Source: Nephromyces sp. MM_2019
Lineage: Eukaryota > Apicomplexa > Aconoidasida > Nephromycida
DNA length: 64,000 nt
Assembly (NCBI GenBank): GCA_015657535.1
Contig: JADHZB010000775.1
Coordinates: 62,001 to 126,000 of the forward strand
Reading direction: 5' to 3'
A model generated the notes under the pieces. It was not told the origin of the DNA. It saw nothing but the letters and a program-made list of their open reading frames with translations, and ran no database searches. This document shows, in pieces, positions 48,057 to 61,000 of the stretch. Both the position numbers and the translations under genes were made by a program. Every line of letters begins with the position of its first letter. Positions within the stretch are counted from its first letter, which is position 1.

Positions 48057-49644
48057 TCATGGAAGTGAAAAAAAAATTCGTTAACAGCACGCACCTTAAA
48101 ACCAGACCATGTGACAGTATTGTAGGGGTTCAAGATGAGCGATACAACAGCAATGAGACAACGACAAATAAAAAATTTACCAGCATATATATTTTTATCA
48201 GCAAACTGTAGTAAATGTATTTTTGTTTTAGAGCGCGCTGAAGTATACCAAGGACTCTTTTATTAGTCTAAAACCTTGCCAAAAAGCTTACAAGGAGACT
48301 TGATTATATAATATAAGAGAAGAGTTTTGTTCGGCTACACTTCACTTGAATTAAAAGAAAATTACTCGTAAACTGAGACGAGTTTTCTCCAGCATAAGGC
48401 CTTTTTTTACCATTTCATAAGTACTTTGAGTAGCGGCTGCAAGCGCGCAATCAGCCAAAATCTGATTGGCAATTCACGAGATAAATATATAGCATATAAC
48501 CTTATGAATTTAAGCCTTTCGCTGCATATTATCTAAAAGAATTGAGATTAAGCTAGGTTTACCACAATGATCCAACCTTTAATCATAAGACAGCATGCGG
48601 TATATCCATCTCATCTGCTCGACGCAAAAAATTCAGCCGACAGCACACGATGAGATATCGAATAATATAACATATACGTAGAGGAAGTAGTAAAAATATC
48701 AAAGAGTTAATACGAAGGTAAGACCAGAATAAACAGGAAATCTTTCCCGCAATTCTGTTGATTCAGCGAGGCCAAATCCTTGCAAAAATTCTTCAGTACC
48801 GTAGGTAAATCAAGGTCAAATTAAAAACTCTTTAAACGGAGAAAAGATAGCTCTATTCACTGCAACATAAACAGCCTTATGAAGTTCATAACTAGCTAGG
48901 CTGCGAATACTTTAAAGTTGTCCTTTGAATAGCATGACTGCTCAATAAAAACAGTAAACCTAGAGAGCTTATAACAAGCTTAGCCCAACTGCAGGCAAAG
49001 CGTGCCTAAATGAGGCCAAAAATCGCTAAAATTAAGCAACCTATCTCGTTGCTAGGTCCTTAACAAATGAACATCACATTTAAAAGGTAGAAAAAACAAA
49101 GAAAAGCACGCTTGGCAATTATAGTCCCGCCTGTAGCTAGCCGGATTAGCAATTGCGCGTCGGACAAGTTATGGCGCGCGAGGTAGTTTCTTCCATAGTC
49201 AGTATAATATGTGCAGTGTAGGTAGCATGAAAAAAAAGTACTATATTCTCATCAGCCTTTTAGAAAGCAATAAGGATAGTGTCAGAAGAGAGCTTACTCA
49301 AATATAAATTAAAAAATTCTATCCCGAGAAAGAGATGACAAAAGAAGCAACTAGCGACTAGGAAGTGTGGCACTATACATGTAAGACCAATGCGCGCGCA
49401 TGTCTCAAATTATGAAATACGATCACAACTATTATTCTTGCGTGCCGCTTCCTCTTCGTAAGGATTATCTCGCGATTAGAAAGAACCGCATGTACGCACA
49501 TTATCTAATGAAATGATCAAAACAAAAATCATCTTCATGTACATATATTTGCACCGAATAAGGCATAAAAGATCTCTTGCGCATCTTTACAAAATTGAAT
49601 TTCCACAAATAAGGACTCCTTGCTGCCTCATACACGTTATGATA
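48057..49644. other. No gene seen; between minus-strand genes
   Basis: A-rich plus strand with dense stops. It could be 3' flank of the gene at 49.6 kb plus intron or promoter of the one at 47-48 kb. Nothing recognisable. Confidence 0.4.
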
Positions 49645-51617
49645 TTATAAGCTTACTGTGGCAGAATGCGAAAGAAACGGCAAATCACCCTGTAAGAAGT
49701 TCATCTTCGTGTTAAAAAATAGTATATTGATAGCGCTAACCACGTTGGAGCTTTCCGAGACTCCAAAATACTTTAAAAGCTCCTCGTTTTGATACTCCCT
49801 AGGTGGAAGTAAATGGCTTCCCATAAATGGCATAGAGTCCCATAATACATACCGCTGAACTTTACCATATAGAAAACCGCAGCTGAAAGCCAAAGCAGTC
49901 TTCACTTGGTTACCTCGATCTGATACTTCTGTGCCGAGCATGGTGGCGCGCTTTTCTACAGTATTGCGTGAACCCGCGGGCTTGACAGCACAAGATTTAT
50001 CTGTGGAAGGCAGGCTAGCTATAGTTTTCATATTAGAAGTCTCTGTATTTTTCCCTACTGGATAAGAAGTACTAAAGCATGATGCGGCAGCATCATGGGG
50101 CTTTGAGCTAGGCAACGAGTTGATGTCGCTTGGGGTAGATTGAAAATAAGCAAGTTCAGCTTTGAAAGTAGCAGTATGCGTAGAGTCATATAAAAAATGC
50201 GAGGTTGCCGGTTGTAGTGAATGGTACTCTGGACTATTATCAGGCATGTGACTAGCAGGAGCTTGGGCGGTAGCATCACAGACTTGAGTGACTGCATTAG
50301 AAGCTGAGGTAGCCTTTGATTTTTTTCTGGGATCTTGATACCTTGTTTGCCCTCGTGCCAGGCAGGAGTTTGGAAGCTGATCTGATGACTTAAAAGCATC
50401 AGATTTCACGGTAGATTCCTTCACAACTGCATCAAAATCTTTAGAAGCTTCTGCATGAGCGATTGTCTGAATCTTTGTATCATTGGTGCAATGAAAGTTC
50501 TCATGAGATGAATTACACGTAACGGCAGGATCTACACTTTGCAATAGTTTTCGCGGTTGCTGCACATTCTGATGAGACTCTATACTAGTACAATAAACTA
50601 AAGCAGGATTCAGCGTTTGCGGTTCCGCGTAGTAACTTGAACCATTTTTTGATGAGGAAAAACAGTTAAAAATATCTTTGTGGTCCTCACTGCTACTTTC
50701 TTCTACCATGTTTTTGCCGTTGCCAATATCTTGCCTTGCTGGCTCCAGCTGAACTGGTTCAAACTCTTTTGAGGTAGCGGCGAGCTGATGATATGGGTAA
50801 ATATGCGGGAAGGGATTTCCCCTAACTAGGCCATGAGAATATGCTTTCTGTTGATTCAATTGAAGCTGAGAATAGCAGAAACTTTTGTCTCCATCAATAT
50901 TGGAGCTAGTGGTCTGCTCCTCGCTCTCGCTATACTTAAGCATGAGTTTCTTAATTGCCTGAGTAGAAAATTCTTTGGTGCGGCTTTCAGCCGTCTTTGG
51001 CCTAACTAATGTCTTGAAGAAAAACACACAGTTTTCAGAGAGTCTGTGGAGAAACAACAAAGAAATCTCTAAATACCTAGCATGAATCGTAGAGCATGAT
51101 AACTCAATTTTTTTGAAAACATCCTTGGGAAGCTCCTGAGGCAAAGTCAAAGGGCAAATAGCATAGTGCGGGTTGAACAGCAGGTCATGAGGAAGTATCT
51201 CCAGAAGTCTGCAAATAGTAAATAACGCAAGTGGTGATGTCTGCTGTTTTTGAAAACAATGTACTAAGCAAAACAGCGCAAGGTTTCAAAAGTAAATTTT
51301 TAAATAAAACTTCCGATCATAATGGAAGAATGCAAATCAAGCACACCTTGATTATAGTCCATACTAACTTCTTTAGAATATAATGGAGAAAAAAACTGCA
51401 AAATGATGAAAGAAAGTATTGCAAAAAAGAAAAAAAATAAAGACCCCACGCAGCAGCTAAAAACCAAGCAAAAATCTGTCAAAAAAAAGAGAAAAGGGTG
51501 ATTGAGTAGCAAAAGAAGCCTTTCACTTCAAAAAAACCAAATGAAAAACTTAAATACGTACTTCACAATTGATGAAGACGATGTAACAATGACCAGCAAG
51601 AGTTTAATCCAGGATTC
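49645..51617 (-). CDS. 3' end of a minus-strand gene: helical segment then Ser/Thr/Asn/Gln-rich tail
   Basis: Two exons join cleanly: 51617-51562 (ESWIKLLLVIVTSSSSIV) and 51208-49645, with phase 2 at a GTACGT donor and a TATTTGCAG acceptor. The large exon starts LLEILPHDLLFNPHYAICPL, then helical TIHARYLEISLLFLHRLSEN, which looks like alpha-solenoid or HEAT-type sequence. From about 100 codons in, it becomes low-complexity, rich in Ser, Thr, Asn, Gln and His, for some 300 residues. It then ends with a more ordered block (ALAFSCGFLYGKVQRYVLWD, then EELLKYFGVSESSNVVSAIN) before the stop. The 519-codon exon is far longer than others in the window. Upstream exons probably continue to about 57.3 kb. 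No family recognised. Confidence 0.6.
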
Positions 51618-52606
51618 CTGTAAGAAATTGGTTTTAAAGCAACAAGAAGCGGGTGAGTAATATTTCTAAACAAGTTCTATCGTTATGCTAGAAGCAGGAA
51701 AATTCTTGAACATTAAATAGTTCTCTGCTTGAAAATTCGCAAAGTAAGGCAGTAGCTACTGATATGGCGTGATTTTTTTACCTCTTATATTGGCTACTAA
51801 ATATAGCTTAATGGATTTGTTTACATTAGCGAAAAGCTAATTCATAAAAATACCAAGGCCATTCACCGCAGAAAAAGCTTCAAGATAGCCTCCATGGAAA
51901 AAAAAGGGTAATCTGCCGAGGATTCTATCAGTGTGAGAGTGTTTATGATCGAGCGATAAAACGCCTAACCCCTTCAGTAGAAGCATTGATTTAAAAAATA
52001 GAAAATAGACCCAAAAAGATGCAAAATGCCGCGTCTGCTTGTATAGCAGCAGCAACAAAGAAATGTATCGGAAAAAAATAAAGAGAAACAATTTTAACAG
52101 AAGCTGGAGGATGTTCCCAACTACAACACGATAATACAAGGTGAAGAAACGATTGTTTCTTCAAGTCATTAAAAAAGCATCAGAAAACAGCGTAAAAATA
52201 GCATTTTTGTACTGGATAAATTCCTTATTTATCTAATATCGCATTAAAACTCTTGTATTCTCCCTCAAAAAGTATTGCAAATTACATCCTGATAAAGATA
52301 AATATAGCAAAAAGTAGGCAAGAAAGTGGTAAGCAAAAACATTGTAGAGGAGGAAAAAAGTATAGAGATTAGCACAGAATCATAAAAATGGAATTTTTTG
52401 TTTGAAAAATAAGAGGTTTTTTTCCTAAAAATACGCATTAGTATCCAAAAAAATTCAAAGCCGAGAAATTATTCAATTCTGCAGTAATCTGCACTACAAG
52501 AAGACTATCCTACCCGCTAGGTCTCATAGAAATCATCAAGTCACCCATGGCAAAAAAAGGGCGAAACTGCGTAGAACGGCCAAAAAGTTGTAGGAAGTAG
52601 GGTTTT

Positions 52607-52800
52607 TCATATACTTGCTTCGCTATTTCTATAAATTTCGCTCTTCTTTGCAGGAATAGCGCGTAGCAGACTAAAACAAACTATAGGCTCGTTAAACTCA
52701 AAACAAGAGAAAGAGTCAGCAAGTGTAATTGCAAGCTTGTTCTTCTTTTCCTCAAAAAATAAAACCTTCAAAATTTCATTCAAGTCGCTATTTGCCAAAA
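52607..52800 (-). CDS. Probable upstream exon of the 49.6-kb minus-strand gene
   Basis: Open frame ANSDLNEILKVLFFEEKKNK, LAITLADSFSCFEFNEPIVC and FSLLRAIPAKKSEIYRNSEA with helical character, ending at a GTATAT donor. It lies 1 kb upstream of the exon at 51617 on the same strand and fits a helical-repeat protein. Confidence 0.45.
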
Positions 52801-53541
52801 AAGAATTTCACACAACCGAGTAAGCGGTACACACACACAACTCCCCTCCCCCCACTACACACACAGTTCCCATCTGCTTTGTCCTACCTATCAGCGCACT
52901 ATTTTCCCTTTTTTACCCCCATTTTTTCGCCTTGGGTGTGTAGCGTATATTTTTAAAGAAATACGCTATTTCCCACTTAATTTCGCAAGAATCAAAGAGA
53001 TGAGTTTTCTACTATATAAAATATGCAGCGAAAAAAAAGAAAAAGCCTTAGATTTCCACCAAAAGAAAATGTGGAGAAGCTATAGCTTTACATGCCAGTG
53101 CTTTTGCTTTTAAATATAGAGCATATGGCTGATCAAGTATATTGTATATAATATAGAGGCTTACGAGTACGGTGGGTGGCGCAGATAGGAGCTCCATTCT
53201 TTTAACTGGTTGAATTTCGTGGAAATTAAACCCCTAAGATTGAAAAAAAAAGTGGCAACATACCAAAAGAGAGGATTAAGTAGCTCAGGAAAGCAAAGGA
53301 GGAATGTACCAAAAGAGCGGATTAGGTAGCACACCAAAAGAAAGCAGAAACACGCAGAAACACACACACACACTCTGCTTCTTCGCAGCACATCAAAACA
53401 GTAGATTCACCAACACACCAAAAGATAAAAATGAGCAAATATACCACAAATCCAACTCAATTTACAGAGCTTCATCCTTATAAAAAGCAAAGAAATTTGG
53501 CAGATATCCACAAATGGAGTATAGAAGTTGAGAAAGGCTTC

Positions 53542-53742
53542 TTAACGCACATTCGAAACGGATTGCTTCCTCAAGGTGCTCGAATAAGTTGATCTATGAA
53601 TGAGTATCTCTATAACGGTGCAGACCCTAATGCTTTCCAGCTGAGCAGCAACTTCTTCACCACCTTCTCCATGGAATATAGCCACCAGAGTATTAGAAAG
53701 ATTGGAAAAAGGTGTTCCCGCATCTAAACATGCAGAATTCAC
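53542..53742 (-). CDS. Probable upstream exon of the 49.6-kb minus-strand gene
   Basis: Reads CLDAGTPFSNLSNTLVAIFH, GEGGEEVAAQLESIRVCTVI and EILIHRSTYSSTLRKQSVSN, a HEAT-like amphipathic helix pattern, then a GTGCGT donor after the SN codons. An acceptor-like TTTAG precedes the ATGCGGGAACACC segment. The likely exon is about 53731-53548. Confidence 0.45.
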   Translation of the reverse strand: MNSACLDAGTPFSNLSNTLVAIFHGEGGEEVAAQLESIRVCTVIEILIHRSTYSSTLRKQSVSNVR

Positions 53743-54688
53743 ATATAAAAGCTAAAAATCTGGCTGCCATAAGCAAATTAACTGAGAAAATCAGCGTGTA
53801 TGCGCATGAAACCCGGCCTTCATAGTGGGAGATTGATAACGTGAAATATGCACTTCTTTCGAGGCATTTTGCTTCTTCATTTTTCAAACGATATCCAGGC
53901 TTCCTTTATCAGGTAAGCTGGAGCTTTTTATTTCGCGTGTGGTGAATATTATGAAATGGCTTTTTAAGTGTGTGTGTGTGTGTGCACAAACAACTTGATA
54001 TTGCGCATAGAGCTAGAGACTAATAATCACTTTACGGTGGATATGGCATGAGATCAGGCTGCTTTATTTTTGCAGGCATGTATGTGTGCGAGCGTTGTGT
54101 GTGTGAGTGGGGATGCTGCGTGTGTGAGTGGGGAGTATGAATGATGTCATACATGTATGACTTCCATAAGTGTGGGAGTGAAATTTGCCCAAAAAACAAC
54201 GAATTATTGCGACAAACCAGGGTAAGTTTCAAACATAAATCCATGCGACTAACGAAGGATGCTTCAATGTATGCACACATAGGCAGCATGTCTCAGCAAC
54301 GCCATAAGGGTGGCAGCACACGCAAATTTGAAGATTCCCCCCCCCCTTGGACGAAGGATTACCTCATAAACTGCTATCCTCTATACACATCCCTCTAATG
54401 CTAATAAAGTTATCAATCATCCAAGGGCTAACCCAGCTAAGCCTCCACCTCGCATAAGCTGCTCCCTCAAATATACTCTGCAGCTCTAAAAGAGCTTGCA
54501 ACGCACCAATACTTCCATGTAAAAAGCAGGAATTTTAACATGAAAAAGCAGAAAAAGCAAAATTATGGGGAAATATCATGTGGGAGAAATTTTTAAGGTA
54601 TTTGGAGGGAATTTGGAGGGAATTTAGACGATGTTTAGACAGTATTTAGATGGAATTTTGAGGTCATTTAGAGGGTATTTGGTCCTCT
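53743..54688. other. Probable intron; short repeats, no exon recognised
   Basis: Contains GT runs on the plus strand near 53970 and 54085-54125, a C-run at 54339-54348 and a degenerate ~14-bp TTTAGANGGNATTT repeat near 54597-54685. No frame with splice support. Confidence 0.4.
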
Positions 54689-56935
54689 CTATTCGGGTGC
54701 ACTAAAACTGGTTCTTTGCAGTAATTTTTTTGCCTTTTCTTGAAAAATGAGTAGCTTCTTGCTTCGAAGATTCAAAAGGTAAATGAACTTGTTAGCACAC
54801 AATTGCTGTCCCCATATTATAGGCTCTATTTTCATAGAGTATATGTAAAACTCTATATGGACCAGAGAAAAAAAACGTGGTAAACCCAAAAAAATGCCAG
54901 TAACTTGTCAAGAACATGATTTTTTCACCTTTACTCAAGAAAAAGAGCTCGTAAAGCTTCTCAGCCCTCTCGACACCTAACTGAGCACGGGGCTTCTTCT
55001 TTCGAGCTCTTGAAAAGAGATACTCTTGTTTACCTTCATGAGACCACGGCTAAAATGCATATTTTAAGACAAGAAACAGGGGCAGAAGGAGAAAATCCAA
55101 AGCAGAAAACTCAAAATCAAAAAGCAAATGTCAGAAAATGCAGGATATCTGAATTTTCGTAAAAACGCGATAGAGATTAAAACGGTGAATGTAAACCCCT
55201 CACCACAGAGTTTTAACTCCAGCGGAACCCACCGAAAACGAGAGTGTGTATACAGATCTAAGCTTCCATGCAAAATATTGAAAACTAGGTAAAAATAGAA
55301 ACGACAAGACCTGTGCACACATACGCACACACACAGAGTGCTATGTCAACAGCAACTAATCGAAAAAACAAAAGGAAATGCCAGAAAACAACATCACACG
55401 CAAACAGCATTAGCAGGCCAGTCGGATATCGCAATCTTTTGATTTTCATATGAATGTTACTGAGCAGAGTAAAAGGAAGAGGAATAAGTAAAAGGTGAAC
55501 AAAAAAGGCAATTTAACAAAGCAATACGATGAAGAGCAACAAGAAGAGGAGCAAAATACGAGAGAAAGCACACAAAAAGCTCAAGACTGAAGGAAAAGCA
55601 GCTTTTTATAGAGTTAATAACAAAGAAATATGTAAAATCAAGCTATATTACAGATATAAGGAAGCTGTAACAAACCAACTACTGAATTAGTATGCAGAAA
55701 CTCTACATCTTGTAAAAAAGAAAAACCTAAACTCATGCTAGAGAAAACCCGTGAGGACAAACAATTTTTCGGGTCAAAAACACTACTAAAGAAGTGGGAT
55801 TTCCTGCAAATTTCATCGTATCAATTAAACCAAAAGCATAGCTGATTTCGCGCATAAACAAAAGTTAAAATCGTACTAGAATACAGGTTCTCCATCTGCA
55901 AACGGCAAAATCGAAATCTTCAAGGCATTCGATCAATATTTTTTCGTCATTTTTTGAAGATTTAGTAGTTTTTTTTAAAAGTGATTTTATGCGCATTTCA
56001 TTCTCGCCTCCTTTGGCAATTCTTTCTGCAAAATGTTGGAAAAAAAGCGAAAAATTTGCAATTTTCTCCGCAGAATACAGTGCTACTCGATAGAAGGATG
56101 ATTCAAGAAAAGGTGTATTCAGTATGACATAAGCAAGCCGGGAAGTTAGTTTATGATTTCCGTGATGAAAAAAAGCGCTCTTAAGAATTTTAGATACAAG
56201 GAAAACAAGCAATATCAAGCTTTGCAAAAATAGTATTGGAGAGCTATTTCCGCGTGAATTTTGGGTGGTACAAAATCGTGCTTATATAGTACGCATAAAT
56301 AAAAGCAAATTCATTACCCATATCTAAAAGCAAAAAGCAGCCAAGGGATGCCAGATATTTTTTATGAGTGAGATAGCATATAGACCAGTTTTGGGGGGTA
56401 AGCTATTTAAAGTGCTCTCATTTAGCAGGAAGGTAAGCGGACTTGCCCCTTTGAAGAGAAAGATGAGCTTTGCACAGAAAAAGCAGCAGAAAAAAGTCAT
56501 TTCAAAGTAAAACAATCGAAAAAGTCTTGAAAATGGGACGAAAAAAGATACGGGAAGAAAACGCAGAAAATGCCATTGTTTTGTTATTATTAGTAATAAT
56601 AAATTTCACTTATTTCATGAAATTTATTTTTCGAAAATTAGGTACAATATGAATTCAGCTTATATTGAAGATCTTTTTCCTAAATTCGAATATTCTGGAA
56701 GTATTTCATCGATTAATAAAGTTTTCACCATTAAAACGATTGTGTTTTTTATAATGCTCAATGTTAATGCATACATTTGCGGCGAAAATAGCGTCAAACG
56801 ATTACTTTCACGGTTGAAGAAGATGAAAATATCACCCTGAATTCTTGTGATTATGATGCGAGAACTCCAACGACAAGTAAACACGAAGGAGAAACACAAA
56901 TACGAGGGTTTTTGACTGCAAAGCAGGAAATTCAC
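54689..56935 (-). CDS. Possible further upstream exons of the same minus-strand gene
   Basis: Four minus-strand open segments look coding. One at about 54868-54700 opens after CATATAG and includes KIEPIIWGQQLCANKFIYLL. One at about 55300-55150 includes HSRFRWVPLELKLCGEGFTF. One at about 56178-55880 opens after ATTCTTAAG and includes SFYRVALYSAEKIANFSLFF and ERIAKGGENEMRIKSLLKK. One at about 56870-56665 includes RIQGDIFIFFNRESNRLTLF and MVKTLLIDEILPEYSNLGK. All are helical and Lys-rich. I did not close phases between them, and they could belong to more than one gene. Confidence 0.4.
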
Positions 56936-57058
56936 ATCTTTTTAAGCAATAAAAACCAAATTTTAGCTCAAAAGTATTTGCTTCTCTATACATTCACTTC
57001 CACTATATTGCAATAACGATTAGATTGAAAAAGAAATTCACGCACAAGAAATGCTTAC

Positions 57059-57320
57059 TTAGCCCAGTCATCCACTTCATATCAACTATCCTGCCGGGTC
57101 GCCACAATCCAGAATTCGAACCATTTGGAGACATTCGAAACCAAACTGGAAAACCAACTTCGAGAGGGCAAATCACGGTAGTGGAGGGTAAATTTTCCCA
57201 AGAAGGGAGAATATGCTTTGTAGGAAATTTGATATTACCCATTTGTGGATTTTTGGCATCGCACACACCCTCCATATCTTCACATTCTCCACTTTTCAAG
57301 TAGACAAAGGGAAGAAGCAT
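57059..57320 (-). CDS. Possible first exon of the minus-strand gene
   Basis: ATG at 57320, 87 codons, then a strong A/GTAAGC donor after 57059. It reads SGECEDMEGVCDAKNPQMGN, then PLEVGFPVWFRMSPNGSNSG and LWRPGRIVDMKWM. The VWFRM...LWRPGRIVDM pattern recalls small Tudor/PWWP/SH3-like beta domains that begin with 'G..VW.R' and 'W.P.R.V', but the match is loose. An in-frame stop lies shortly upstream, which supports this ATG. Confidence 0.45.
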
Positions 57321-57896
57321 TAGCTTTTGTAAGCAAAAGCATTAGTGAAGAATTGTGACGCGGTCCATAAATTAAAAAAAAAATCAGCTTATCTCAGCTT
57401 ACGAATTTCAAAGACATTGCAGCTCTTCACCTTTATGCTGCAATGTCTTTCTAAACTTCTTTATAAAAAGAGCGGGGGAACCAAGCGACTAATTGAGCGC
57501 TGGTGCTGCTACTCATCTCCTCCTCTTTATGCGATATCAGCTAAAGAGGGATTTAAAAATCCAAAAGACAAAGTCCTTTTAGAAAAAGTGGCGTGAGAAT
57601 TTTTTATTAGAAAAAGAGCCATGAATGAACTTGAATTCCTCACCTATTGAAGCTTCTGCTGGAATGCACTTTGACTTTCCTAGTGAGGAGTGAAACCCTT
57701 TATGATACAAAAAAAAATCCAAAAGTTGATAAATACCGGCGCTCAGACCGCTTTTACGAGATGCACGAATGGCAACATTGCCCGAAGTTTGATTCCTTTA
57801 TGCTACGCTACCAATGTTTCCCTTAGTAACCTGTAGAGCAGGAAATATTCGCCAAGTGAAGCACCAATTTCCTTTGTAAAAATGTGTATGGAATGC

Positions 57897-58034
57897 AGCA
57901 GACACTAAGAAGTGAGAAAGTCTTGAATATAGAGTATTGCAGACACTAAGAAGCGCGAATGTCTTGGGTATGGAGTGTTGCAGACACTAGGAAGCGCAAA
58001 TGTCTATGGTATGGAGTGTTACACACACTAAGGA
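57897..58034. repeat. 41-bp tandem repeat, three copies and a partial
   Basis: GACACTA begins units at 57901, 57942 and 57983, and a changed CACACTA at 58024, exactly 41 bp apart. Each continues AGAAGYG...AATGTCT..GGTATGGAGT with moderate divergence. Confidence 0.88.
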
Positions 58035-61000
58035 AAAACGGAAAAAAACATAAATTGATGAGCAATACTACAAAAAATTACCTAGCTGCGTCAGTTACCT
58101 ATCTAGGAGAACATGGAAACTGACGGCGGAAAAAGTCTAAAAATATACTTGTATTCCCCACGGAATCCTCGGAGACTCCATACTTTAAGCATAAGGAGAA
58201 TGGAGACAGCGAAAAACTAACGCAACGAGCGTTAATTCTTGATAGGTGAAAAGCATGCACAATATCAGGGTGACGTGCTGCAATTTCCTACTCTAAAAGA
58301 TAGAATAAAAAAGAACCAAAACTACTCCAAGACACATACCAGTAAGGTGTAAGTGGTAAGTGTAGGTGAGACAGAGTGTTATGGCAGTAAACACCTACGT
58401 CAACTGGAAGGTTTAGATAGAAAGTAGCGAGAGAACCATTGGTAAGAAAAACTAAAAGCAAAAATTATGGTTAGCCATTACTAGGAAAACTTATTGCTAT
58501 TTTATTCCCAAACGGAAACTAAAACGCTAAACTGTGAAGCAGGAGGAATGGGAACGCTACACCTGGGGAAATACGCACACATACCGATAGACATAAATAC
58601 AGACACATCAAAAGGCACCCACAGATAAACATATATACATACCGATAAACACACAAACATAGAAAAAAATGCACAAACACGACAAGCATGCACAAATAAC
58701 GGTAGGCGAACACAGACGAGTAAACATAGGCTGATAGCAATAAGCAAACAAACACACTAATAAACTCGCAAGTACGAGCAAGCTTATACGTAAAATAAAA
58801 AATAACTTTGGGAGAAAAAGCATCATTATCCCTGCCAAAGAGCTATATTTAAATAGCTGATTATGTAGCCTGAATTATCAGAACTTGTCTTACTGCATTT
58901 TGCCCGAAAGCCATGCTGCGGCAGTAGATAGTGGTGCCAAACATAAATAACTTGGTTTAAAAGATTTAAGCCTGCCTTCTCAAATAGGCTTCATGGAGAA
59001 TTTCGGTGGTTTGGCTATAGTTTATCTCTTGCAATTCGTAGCGCAACACAATGAGCTTTATCCAAAGCTCATTGCATTGTCTTGCATGCTTTTTAATTAG
59101 GGAAACTTCAGATATTGATTGATGATGCCACGCAATTTCAGCAGTATTCGACCGAACATCTGCACTCGCTTAAGTGTCTGCAGGTATAATGCACTTCTCA
59201 CTACTTGGAACTTTTTTTGTGCTACCGCGCAGTATTCAGTACACAATGGTGTTCAGAAGCAAATTTCCTGTATATTGGAAAAATTCTTATAGGTACCACA
59301 TCCTCCAAACAAATCCTCTCTGATATCCAGCAAGAATAATCAAGAAATCTATAACAACCTGCCCAAGATAGATAATCTTTTCTCTCATTTCTACACTCTG
59401 CTCAAAAGGATTTTTAGCGTGGAAAAGTGAGCTATTTAACTTGAAACTGCCACTAGCAAGAAATTTCAGGCTGCTGAATGAGCTGCCGTTGATCCTAATT
59501 TTTTCTGGGTCGTTAGCACTTAAGGTATCCTGTCAAATTTTTTTGAGCTCCTGTTGCCAACTATTGATAAACCCCTGCAAAAACCACAAGACTTGAAATT
59601 TCCGTTACTTGGACTTCGCTCGAAGCTGGTTTTCGAGCTTCTACGCTGAGTAGGAGGGCTATGTCTATGCGTATTTTATTGCCATTACATATCATGCCAC
59701 ATTCTTGCATGAGCCTACCCTGAAGGCTGATTCTTGATAAGTGGCCTCGTTTTCGAAATGGCAATTTATCGCACTGAAAATGCTAATGCTCCTTTATTGG
59801 CCTCTTTTATAAAGTGTAGTTGAAGTGCCTGGAATAGTAGCGCATGAACCTTGTACCGCTTTTTCAGCACCCACAAAAAAGCAAGATGTGCGTGGATACA
59901 TACCTTTTCATAACATTAATTAATTTGTGTAAAGGGTAGTAAAAAAAGAGAGGACGTTAAAATGTCGTTGTTTGCCTTTAGGGAGGTAAGATTGCATAAA
60001 AACAAACAGGAATTCTTGTGGAAACAAGAATTATTGAGAACCTGATCTTAGTACACCAACCGATGAAACTATCCCAATTTATTGTAAATACAATATAGCA
60101 CCACCTTGCAGCATGACGGAAATATCGTAAAGCTACTTATATCTTAAAATAGCCCGGGATTCATGAAGACATACTGAGAAAATCCTTACTAAGAATTCTC
60201 AAACAGAAATTTTTACCCGTTAATGCTTGCTCTAAGCAGGTAGCATAGTATCCCCTGTGGTAACTATAGAATCGTACGCGTGAATCACAAAGTTTGATGC
60301 GAGAAGTTTAGCGGCTAAGGAAAAGTCACACACAAAAAATTTAATGGTCACCGAGATAAAACCCTTGTGAGTAGATGCTGCAGTTACACCTTAAAAGCAC
60401 CAGGTAGTTGTATAAAAGACTTCGTCTTATATGCAAATTTATAGGACCGCGCACAGTTCGGGCGTGTTGTTACTTCGACTAAAATCAAGCTTTGCTTGTG
60501 ACTGAATCTCGTAAAAATGTATTGTAAGAAATTGTCTTCTTATTTCTTTCTGTTGCCATTGGCGAAAACAAAAAGCCTTGGCCCAGGTTAGTTCAGACTT
60601 CGCTAGCATCAACATGGCATGCGAATAACTGAGGTATTTGAGTTATTACTGCTGAATGAAGAATACTAAGCTTCATGCGAGAATTAATGCTTAACAACCA
60701 CGCCATGAAGCATAAGGTGTGATATATCTCATGCCTAGAGCGTTCGGTATGCTAAGCATAAATGCATTATTACAGTTTTTTTTTGGGTGGCTACTGGCGC
60801 ATACCAGAATCTTAGCAGTGAGGAAGGCGCACCGTAATAGTTTTTTTTAATATGTAAAAAGATCATTGAACGATAGTCCTAGCAAGATTGATTTTGAATT
60901 CATACAGTCTGCTCCAGACTTCTTAAAAGGTTCATCCATTTGATTGCCTTAAATTTTGCTCTTCGCTACCCATTGGATCTTTGTAGGCGAAATACTTTGG

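Noticed and set aside
51300..51512. 70-codon minus-strand frame with a Phe run
   Set aside because: It is an intronic T-rich tract between exons ending at 51562 and starting at 51208.
58502..58838. Three overlapping minus-strand frames, hydrophobic and Cys-rich
   Set aside because: They come from an A/C-rich low-complexity stretch (ACACAxA words) and show no splice context or domain.
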